From: an uncultured Clostridia bacterium
GTDB lineage: Bacteria; Bacillota; Clostridia; Christensenellales; UBA1242
DNA length: 19,895 nt
Assembly (NCBI GenBank): GCA_944349915.1
Contig: CALVNU010000008.1
Span: forward strand, 1 to 19,895
Direction of reading: 5' to 3'
In this document: piece by piece, positions 1 through 9,700 of the stretch
How the letters are laid out: each line of letters starts with the position of its first letter
How positions within the stretch are numbered: the stretch's first letter is position 1
The notes under the pieces: model-generated
Told to the model about the DNA's origin: nothing
Database searches by the model: none
What the model saw: the letters and a program-made list of their open reading frames with translations, nothing else
Translations under genes and position numbers: made by a program

Positions 1-124
1 GGAAATTTTTGTAAGAATTTTTTTGAATTTCAAGAAGTGGTGGAACTTCCACACAATCTCTAAATTGACCAAATGTATATCTAATTGATTTTCCAGACTT
101 TACTTTCTTAAGATTTACCGACAT
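1..124 (-). CDS. rpoB: RNA polymerase beta subunit, N-terminal fragment (cut by window edge)
   Basis: Reading leftwards from the ATG at 124-122 gives 41 uninterrupted codons to the window edge. The peptide begins MSVNLKKVKSGKSIRYTFGQ and continues with VEVPPLLEIQKNSYKNF. The pattern of a basic start, then I-R-Y-x-F-G, then h-P-x-L-[IL]-E-I-Q-x-x-S-Y-x-x-F, is the diagnostic N-terminus of bacterial RpoB, the subunit that forms half of the RNA polymerase active-site cleft. An AAGGAG ribosome-binding site (133-138) sits 8 nt before the ATG. The gene has its own consensus promoter (261-289). It is not preceded by rplJ/rplL as in most bacteria; the upstream same-strand gene is the giant lipoprotein. 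The rest of the gene lies outside the window. Identity is strong despite the short length. Confidence 0.93.
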   Translation of the reverse strand, partial: MSVNLKKVKSGKSIRYTFGQFRDCVEVPPLLEIQKNSYKNF

Positions 125-132
125 CGTTTTTG

Positions 133-138
133 CTCCTT
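133..138 (-). promoter_or_regulatory. Ribosome-binding site of rpoB
   Basis: AAGGAG on the minus strand, 8 nt upstream of the rpoB ATG. It fixes the start of a gene of which only the first 41 codons are visible. Confidence 0.8.
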
Positions 139-260
139 AATTTTTTCGAGGCTTTTAAAGACAAAAAAAGACATTATGACACCAAAAAAAGCCATAAAAT
201 GCCCTGTTTTCAGTTTAAAATTCACCAATTTTCTTCACAAGCGCTCTTATAGTTGCAAAT

Positions 261-289
261 ATTATAACAATAACGGCAGTTTTTGTCAA
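261..289 (-). promoter_or_regulatory. Consensus sigma-A promoter of rpoB
   Basis: On the minus strand TTGACA (284-289) is followed after exactly 17 nt by TATAAT (261-266), matching the housekeeping consensus at all 12 positions. Upstream of the -35 (about 290-330) the minus strand is almost pure A/T with A- and T-runs, as in an UP element. The predicted start near 254 gives a leader of about 130 nt before rpoB. I see no clear terminator or riboswitch fold in the leader. The match, and its position before a core polymerase gene, make this the best-supported promoter in the window. Confidence 0.85.
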
Positions 290-358
290 CTGTTTTTTCA
301 AAATTAATTAATAATTCTTTTAACAATTTTACATAACTTTAAACTTCAAATGTAAAAT

Positions 359-388
359 TCGACAATATCGGACAAAAATTTTGATAAT
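359..388 (+). promoter_or_regulatory. Possible plus-strand promoter before the repeat region
   Basis: TCGACA (359-364) and GATAAT (383-388), each one base off consensus, are 18 nt apart. Transcription from about 395 would cross the direct repeats and meet the hairpin at 641-676, predicting a non-coding RNA of roughly 285 nt. Only trivial ATG frames occur within it. In DNA this AT-rich, such promoter-like pairs arise by chance, so support is weak. Confidence 0.3.
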
Positions 389-404
389 ATAAAACAAAAA
401 ACAG

Positions 405-556
405 ACAATTTTAAGGAGATTTTACATAAAGTCAACCAAACAGAGATAATTTTGTGTGATGACACCTTAAAAACATACAATTTTGTGTGATAATTATATA
501 ACTTAATTAAAAAACATACATTTTAAGTAGATTTTATATAAAGTCGACCAAAACAG
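405..556. repeat. Degenerate direct repeats upstream of rpoB
   Basis: Two 39-nt copies (405-443 and 518-556) share the order ACA-TTTTAAG-AGATTTTA-ATAAAGTC-ACCAAA-CAG with only a few substitutions and one-base indels. Between them a 13-mer AATTTTGTGTGAT occurs twice (448-460 and 479-491), and AAAACATACA precedes both the second 13-mer and the second 39-mer. The block therefore looks like four related units. The first 39-mer includes AAGGAG on the plus strand, but no start codon follows at a usable distance. Confidence 0.6.
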
Positions 557-640
557 CCTCCACCGCAAACAATAAAATAAAAAATAAGTGGATTTACCCT
601 GCTGGATATATTGGCCTATTTTTTAAGATTATACAAAAAA

Positions 641-676
641 AAGAACATATTGATACAATTTTCAATATGTTTTCTT
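641..676 (-). terminator. Hairpin terminator of the giant lipoprotein gene, probably bidirectional
   Basis: A 10-bp stem (644-653 with 662-671) closes an 8-nt loop. Reading the minus strand, the stem is followed by eight T residues (complement of 635-642), a classic intrinsic terminator about 50-90 nt after the lipoprotein stop codon. On the plus strand the stem is followed by a T-rich run (670-679), so it could also end rightward transcription. Confidence 0.7.
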
Positions 677-725
677 TTCTTATTCGTTATCCATTTCAAT
701 CAAACAACATTTTTCCCGCTCATTT

Positions 726-3700
726 TTAAATCCAGTAAAGGTCATTTTCAAAAACCAAAGTCCTAAATGTTGAGTTTGAATTTCCTCCCGAATTGCTACC
801 TGTCCAAATTCCTGCATTAATGTCATCATCAAATATAACATTATAAATTGGATTCAAGCTGGTATCACTTCCACTATAATCATAACTTGATTTTCCATAA
901 TTATTGATAGAAATTGCGCCACCACTCAACTCAAAGTTAGCCATTACAGAAACAAAGTTCTCCACAATGCTTAAACTCGCACCGCCATTTGCTCCATAGT
1001 AATATGTATTTTGAATATTATCATTTGAAGAAGTCTGGAGATAGAAAGAAACTGGTGCTTCTCTGTCTGTAATTCCATTAAAGTAGGCTTGGCTATCGTC
1101 CCACATGTTCATCATATTTACCAGTCTTGCATTGATGTAAGAAGCGGTATAACAATTATTGATTGTCAAGTTTTGTGTTCCACTGCCTAATAGTCCGCCA
1201 ACATAGACTTGAGGCTGTGAATTTGCTCTTGAAGCAACAATTGTCAAGTCAGACAAGCAATAAGAATTTGTAAGTACAAGTTGTGGTCTGTTTAACAAAT
1301 CACCCAATCTTCCAATTATTCCCCCTAGGTATAGCGATGTGGTCATATTGCTTTCCAATCTAAGTGCGCTTTGCGTTGTTTCTGGTTTAACAGCAACTTG
1401 GTCAATTGTTGCAGGTGAAGCAACATTTCCAACAGCCCCGCCAAGATTTTGCACTGCCGTGATGTCTGCCTCTACTACCACCTGTGAAATATAAGACATT
1501 TGTGAGGCATTTGCCCTAACCATTCCAACCAAGCCACCAACATTTTGAATTGTTGAATAGGTGTTGCTTGCGCTCAATTTTTCTGTAACTGTAAAAGATT
1601 GTCGCATAACTGCTTTAGTGATATTTCCGCCACTCAAAACGCCTGCAATTCCACCAACCGCAATTGGTGTTTGACCAACGATAGAGAAAGGAGTTATTCT
1701 TGAACCACTGTTATAAACCACGCTTTCTGTAAGGCTACCAGAAATTTCTCCAGCAATCAATCCCCCGTAGGTATATGCGTTGATAATGTTTGAATCATTG
1801 TTTGTAACCTTAACAACCGAAACATTTGCACCCTGTCCAAGTCCACCAAATGCAAGTCCTGCAAAATTTGCACGAATTGTTTGGTCGGCGGTGTATTCAA
1901 CATTCTCAACACTTCCCGTTCCCAGATGTCCAAAGAGACCGCCAGCATAAGAGAATACAGATGCGTTTTGGTTTTCTGTATAAATATTTTGTCTGTCGCT
2001 TTCAACAGGAGTATAGTTTGCAATAGCATTGACATTTGAAGTTATATTTTTAAACACATAACTTCCGCTTGCTCTGCCAACAACTCCGCCAACAAAATTT
2101 CCACCTTGAACAATAAGGTTATTGTCTGTTGTTACATCAACATTATAAATATGTCCGTGATTTACATAGCCAACAAGTGCTCCAACGGAAACTGCGCCAG
2201 CAAAATTAACCACCGAAGGTGTGAGCACAAGGTTTTTGATAACCCCTTGTTTTGAAGAAGAAACACCAAGTCCTGCAAACAGCCCAGCATATTCCATTTG
2301 GGCGTTTGACTGCAAAACAATATAATTGATTTCCATGCCATTGCCTTCAAAATTTCCTATAAAAATGGTGTTATAAAGATTTGAGTTATCTTCATAATTT
2401 GTATAATCAATATCACTAACCAGTCTGTAATTTCCGCTGTTTTGTCCTGTTATACTATTAGTCTGCTCTGTCATTTCAATTTCCATAGATTGAGCGTCAT
2501 AAATAATGTAAGGATTGTAAATTGAACCATCACTTGCCCTTCTTGTTGCCTCTGTTGCCATATCGTATACATAACGATAGGTTATATTTCCAGTTTCCGT
2601 ATCAACATCTGCATAAGAGAAGTTTCTAATAGACAAAGCGTCAATATTTGGTGCAGAAAGTTCAAGTCTGCCTTTTGGCAAAGATTTAGAAACAATTTCA
2701 TAATTTGTATTGACTTGAGTTCCAAAAGTGTCATCTTCGCTAGAAACTGTTGTATGCATATCTGTAGGTTCAAATTCAATATATTGGGTTGAAATTGTCT
2801 CGTCTCCTGTATAGAACCATACACCTATTGTGCTTATATAATTTGTATATGCATAAGAATCAAAGTATTCATTTTCTGCGTTTGTAACATCAAAGTTGTC
2901 AATGCCAGAAACGCCGTCAAAAGATACAGTGTTGAGGTCAATATTTATATTTTTGCCATATTGACAACCTGCTGGACAATTTGTTGTGTGCAAATGTGAA
3001 AGATAATAGCAATTTTCAAAAGTTCCAATACCGCTGTTATCTCCAACATTTTCTTGATTGTCGCCAACAGACTCCTGCTCTTCATCAAATGAAACATTTC
3101 TCATGGCAAATCCAGCAGATGCAATAGTGTTGTTCTGCAGTATGCTAAGCGAGAAACTGTTTTTAACAGAACCGGTATTTACATAAACAAAACCAGCCAT
3201 GTTACCACTGTTTGCAAGATAGATATCGGAATAGCAATCGGAAATTTCACCTGCATTTTCATAAACAAAACCAGCAGAGAAGTTTGGTCCGCTTAAATAA
3301 CTTGAAGTGCTTGTGGTATACAATGAGTTTTCCGTTATTCCACCAGTCACATAACTTGTAACAATTTTGCCAGATGTGGAGTTGACATTTACAAGTCCTG
3401 CAACATGGAAACCTTCATCAATTTGGTTATCACTAGACACTAGAGTGCCTTCCTTGTAAGCACTTGCGCCTATTGTTCCGTTGTTTATACCCGCAATGCC
3501 GGCAATATTAAATGAACCATAAACATTGATAGAAGATGTGCAGTTTGTGATATATCCATTATTCTCGCCTGCAATTGAACAAAAATATGCAGATTTAATA
3601 TTTGCAAGCGCACAATTAATTGTAAAGATGGTATTGCTTGGTGAATAAACCTTGCAGTTTGTTATTATGCCATTGTTTACCCCAACAAGGAGACCAGTTC

Positions 3701-6700
3701 TGTGTTCTGCATTTGTGGTGTTAAAAATTGTGCCGTAAGTTGCGTTGCCAGTATCATATGAAGAGCGAACAACAATGTTTAAATTTGAAATGATACTGCC
3801 AGAACTTAAACTTGAGAACACACCAAGTTGACCACTTGCTCCAAAATCATAAACTCCGTCCCAAATGATAGAGTGTCCGTTGCCGTCAAGTGAAGCAAAG
3901 TTTGCCGTTATTGGCGTGAACTGCTCAACAGTTTCAAGTGCACCAGAATTTATACTGCTTGACGGAAGAGTGATGTCGTTTAGCAAGATATAATAGCCAC
4001 CCTCATGCATATCCAAGAAATCTTCATAGTCAAATATTGGGATAGGCGTTTCCATACTGCTTGACACAAAAACTTCAAATCTAATTTTTGTAGAAATCTT
4101 TGCTGCAGTCGAATAACCTTCACTACTTGAAGTAAGTATAGCATAAGAGTTTTCATACCTTTGATATCTTATAGAATATGTAAAATAATAAAGGTCTGCC
4201 TCTGCTTCGTTTATACGGCGTGGTCTTATTGTAACGCCAACATTATTGCGTGTATCAAATTCTGCGTCAAAATAGTAAGTTTCAACCAGTTCATTTTCTG
4301 GGAAGACATCAGGATAGCTTGCCTCACCTGCACCAATTGCTGGCACGCTTTGTCCAGGAGCGATGTTTGTCCAATATTTCCAATCGCCCTGTGTTGTTAG
4401 TGATCGCACAAATCCATTTACTGCATTGATAACCGCTTGGTTTGTTGTGTCATATTCAATATAGTCATAGATGTCAACTTCAATTGTTCGCGTTGAGCCT
4501 ATTGAAACAGTAACCACCCCACCGCTCATGTTAGTGATAATATCAAGCGAGCCAAAGTTATTATCCTCAAGACTAATGTCGTTGACGGCAGAATTTATAA
4601 CAAACTGCATAACATTTAGATTGATAGTATCATCTGCGCTAACTTTTCGCTCGTCATCATAGCGAACTGCTTCAACGGAGATTGCTACTTTAACTTCTCT
4701 AGTGCCAATATCCCCGCTAGTTATTTGCACATAATACTCGCCATTTTCTTGAACAATTGAAGCATACTCATTGCCATCTGTAACTTTTGGTGTAGAAATA
4801 TTGTCATCATTAAATCCAAATGAATCGATAACAAGTTTATACCTAAGTCCTCGTGCAACCAAATACTCGCCGTCCACTTCTGGAGTTTTTCCTTCAATTG
4901 AAACAGAAACAAAGTTTTGAAGTCGAAGAGTTAAAGATATATCTTCACTTTTGAGTTGATTGTCTTTATAAATGTTAACAATAAATCTTGAAGTTCCGTT
5001 TTCAACAACGCCAGAGTTTCCTATGTTGTAGATAAAATAAACAATTCCAGTATAATTTTGATATTTTAAATTACCGGAACTATCTTTTATCCTATGAAGC
5101 TCTAAAAGTTGGTCTTTTGTCAAAACAAGTCCCTGTGATGTAGCAGAACCCAAAATTGTGTTTGCTTCAAACAAATTTTCGTTCTCACCAGGACTATTCA
5201 ATCTGCCAGCAAGTGAGAATCTTGCAACGCCATTACCGTTATTGCTGTTTTCATCTGCATTTTCAATAACAAGATAATCAAAATCGCTGTCGTCTGGAGA
5301 AAGCGTAACAGCAAGCAGGCCGTTACTGCCCGGATAAGCATACAAAGTTGAATTTCCAATGCTGGTTGTCATATTTTTTTGATTGATATAGTTGTCAATT
5401 ACAATACTTTGTAAAGCTTGATTTTCAAGATTAAGTGTAAGATTGCAGTATATTGCAGAATTTGTTTGAGACACAAAAGTGAAGACATATTGACCATAAA
5501 TATCTTCGTTAAACCTGTTTTTGTAAGACTCGCTATCTCTATTAACGCTTATTGTGTAAGGAATATAATATTCTTTTATGGTGCCGGTATCGCTGGTCGG
5601 TGAAGGGCTACCAAAACTAACTGTAAACAAATCTTCATCTTCGGTTGTAATTCGCTCTCCATTAAAAGTTACATAATAATCTACGCCTTCATCATCTTTT
5701 TCTGCAGTTGAACGAATATAGATTCTATCATTCAAACTGTTGCTGGTTGAAATTGTAACGCCATCAAAAACGCCTGTTCCAATGGCAAGAGCGCCCTTGC
5801 TGTAATCAATTTTGACACCTGTTAGTTCTTTATTGACTTTAGCAGAATATTTAACTCCACCGACTGTGCCAGAAATCTTTGGCGTAATAATTGTTGAATA
5901 ATTATCTGTTGTTGTGCTTGATTGTTTTTTGGTTATAATTATTGTCTGGCCAGAAGATGATGTGCTAAATTCATTATTGCCATTTTCACCATTATCATTT
6001 CCATCATTATCATTTCCATCATTATCATTTCCATCAACAGCTTTGGTGATTTCAATATCCGCCGAAATATCTCTGTTTGTGGCCATGTTGAAAGCAAAGC
6101 CATTAAGGATTGCAGAGCCGTTTGCATTAACATTTAAAATGTTATCTCCGATTGATACAGATTGTTGATAGTTTGGTCTAACATAAAGCACCACAGTGTC
6201 ATTTGCAAACATAGAGATTGTTGCGTTATCAAGTGCAGTTGCGCTTTGAGATGTGTTTGGATAGATAATTGAAATTGATTTGTCATAATTAAAGAAGTTT
6301 GTTACAAAAATATAGAAACTTATGCCATCATTTGAGTTTAAAATACTGCTTCCCGAAATTTGCACCCAACCTGTGCCTTTGATTGTGATTTGTCCTGTTT
6401 GGTCAATATCCAAAATGTTGGAGTTGAGAGAGGTAAGAGTCATCTCTCCAGTAACATTGATAGGATAAAATTTACCACTGCTTGTTTGAGTATTAAAATA
6501 TGTGTTAAGGTTTTCTTGCACCAAAGACAAATTTGGGCTATCATTTTCACTTTGAGCGCTAACCGCATTAAAATAGAAAGCATAGAACGCTTTTGTTGAA
6601 GAATTGGTTGCTGTCATTTCATTGACAACTTCCACTTCTTCCCCGTTCTTGACAGTAAAATTACCATTAATTGCAAGGTCCGTTGTCTGTCCTTTTGTTT

Positions 6701-9700
6701 CAAAAAACTTCTGTTGTAGGCAAGTTTTGGTTTGGTCGTTTTCACTTATAACAACCGCTTCACCATAATAACCATCTTGACTCTCAACAATTTGAGCATT
6801 TTGGTCTATTTGTGTTTGCGTTCTTCTTAAATAACTTACAAAATACTCGGCATAATATCCATTTTCATCACCAAAAGTGGTCAAATTGCAATTTTGTCCC
6901 AACGCAAGTTTGTTATAATCTTCTAAATCTATGTTTACAGAAGAACTGTCAACATTAAACACAAGCATTGAGGCATCATCTCCCGCTCTTTTATCATCAA
7001 TTGCTTGAATGTAAAAGATAGGCATAAGTGCGTTGGTTGAAATTTCCCCTGTAATATACCCTGCATTGGTTGAGGTTGACCTTACAAAAGTTCTTGTTGT
7101 TACGCCTGCAAAGAAATTGTAACTCTCAATACCATCGTTCAACTTGTTTTCAAAGTAACCGACAACACCACCTACATAGCCGTCACCGCAGACTTCTCCG
7201 CCAACAACAACGCCTTTTCCAGCAGAATATACATAATCGCCAGATTGACCATAAACAATATTTGAATCAATGTATCCTAAAATGCCTTTTGTTTGTGAAT
7301 CAACACTAACATAGCCAACACCTGCGCCAAGATAACTTGCGCCGTTGCCTTTTAAGTTGATCAAAGAATATGCCATATAGTTTGTATAGCCTGTAAATGT
7401 TTGTCCATCTATCTTTTTGATAAGTCCATCGCTATATCCAGCAATTCCCCCCGTATATGTTGTTATTTGGGTATATTTAATGTCAAGAGTGCCATGCATA
7501 TAGATTGTGTAAGAATACAACTTGCCATCCTGCTTTGTTTCCCCTGCAACGCTAGAACTGCTAAAATCTTGAACAATATCTCCGCTGTTATAACCAACAA
7601 CACCGCCGATATAAATTTTTTTATTTTGATTTGTTCCGGCAACTTCTATTGATGAGACTTGCAAATTGAAAGAAACATTTGTAAGTCTAGCGCCACTTTC
7701 AATTTTTCCAGCAACAAGACCTAAATAAATTTCATCAACTGGCACACCGTCAATTGTTGTTGTTAAATTTGTAAAATCAAAACCACCTTCAAAACTCAAA
7801 TTTTCTATGTATGCTTTTTCGCCAAGACTGGTAAACAGCCCACCATAAGCACCTTGAACACCTTGAGCATCTTCTTGCAATATAACGCTTGAAATTTTAA
7901 CGCCTGTTATTGAAGCATATTTATTGCTACCAACAATTGAACCTTCAAGTTTGCCCAAAGGCTGTGTTATGCTGGATGCATCAATAGTTGTTGTGATTTG
8001 ATAATGTGCAGAAAGGTTTTGACTTACCGCCTGCAAGTCTTCCACACTATCGATAGTAAAGCGATTTGACTCTGTTCCGTTTGCAAATGTTATTGCAATT
8101 TGAATGACAGAAGAACGATAATTATCAAGCAAAAGTCCTGTATCATCATACCAATCTTCTGCCGCAATAGTCAAAGTTGCATTGAATGTTGTTGAACCGA
8201 AAAAGTCGCTATTAGAAACTGCCAAATTTATAAATTTGTCATCCGCGGTCAATGTTATGCTTGCAATGCTTCCGCCATCTAAAATGTCAATGCCTTCATT
8301 ATTGTTGCCAAAAAGTTTGTAAGTTTGGCCATTATAAGACACAGAGTCTCCTGTTAGAGAGATTCTTATATTTTTATTAATTGCACTGCTTTGAAGCACA
8401 CGCAAATTGATTGTATGAGATTTGTCTATGCTTGAAAATTCAAGGCTGGAAATAGGAGTTAGAACGCTTATGTAATTAACTTCTTCATAATCAAGAACTC
8501 TTACATGAATGGCAAATGCTTTTGTTGCCGTTTGATATTGATTGATGTTTGCAGTCAATATAAATAAGTCGGAACTTGGGTCTGCAATGCTAACAGAAGA
8601 AGCCAAAATAAGAGTTAAATTTTGAACATCAAATGTGGCAACTAAAACACCTAGATTATAAATTTGATAAATATTGCCACTAGGATGATTTAGATGCATT
8701 TCCGAAACAATCTCATCACCAATTCTAATTTCAAACCGTTCTGTAGGAATGGTCCAATAAACAAATTTTTGAAGATAACCATCTGCCACATATTCTTTTG
8801 TTACTGGGTCTTGGAACAAGAATGCCGAAGAATTTGCTGGTTCTTCAATATTAAGTTCAAGTTGAGCGGTTCTCCTCTGTGTGGAGTTTGGCGCGGTGTA
8901 AAGATAAACATAACGCGCAGTGGAAGATTCTGGATAATTTTCATTTTGCCCGTCACTTTGTTTGTCAACGCCTATTGCGTTTATATATTCATAGTTTGTT
9001 ATGTTTATTGTAAATGTTTTATTGGTTCTTCTAGCCACAAAGTTGTCAACTTGATAACCCGATATTGTCAATGTTATGGTAGAAGTGCCTGTGCTGTTTA
9101 TGTTTACATCAAATTGTGTGCCATAATTGTTTGAAATTGAATTTGCTTGATTTTCCGAAGACAAAGACAGTTGGGTGGTTAAGATTGCATCCGACTGGTC
9201 TAAAACTGTTTCTCCAAAATTTGAAGCAAGTTGAATATCAAAACTATTTCTGCCTGCAGAGGTCTGACTGCTATTGTATCTTGCATAAATTTGTGCAGAA
9301 TTATCATTTTGACTTACAATATCCATGTTTGCATTTTGATTTGTAGAAGAAATCATAACTGTATTTAATTGTTCTACAACATTAAAACTAACAGATATTG
9401 CAAGCCCATTTGGCAATGAAATTGAATATGATGCCCTACCAATTGCAATAGGCACAACGCTAAAGTTTAGATAATAATAGCCTCTGCTTTCACGGCAAAC
9501 ATCTTCATCAATATCAAAACGCACAACATCTTTATTGCCTGAAGCGCGTTGCACAGTGATTTCATTAAACTCCGCATCGGTATAAATAACACTTGAAAAA
9601 TCAATTGAAGTTTCTCCATTAATAGCAATGGCAAATTCCGAATAGCCTTGATAGAGCGAATCATATGCAATCATTGTAGAGCCTTCTTGAATGCTATAGT

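Larger units (their letters stand above)
125..725. other. Gene-free interval between giant lipoprotein gene and rpoB
   Basis: No open frame of credible length lies here on either strand. It contains, from left to right, the rpoB leader and promoter, a plus-strand promoter-like pair (359-388), degenerate direct repeats (405-556) and a bidirectional hairpin terminator (641-676). No tRNA-like or known riboswitch pattern was recognised. Confidence 0.7.

Noticed and set aside
405..556. CRISPR array
   Set aside because: There are only two to four degenerate units with unequal spacing and no conserved repeat-spacer structure, and no cas genes are present.
8694..9134. 146-codon plus-strand open frame within the giant gene
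   Set aside because: It lies wholly antisense inside the lipoprotein frame, has biased, low-quality composition (many Cys, Ile and Phe) and no ribosome-binding site. It is a shadow of the AT-rich coding strand.
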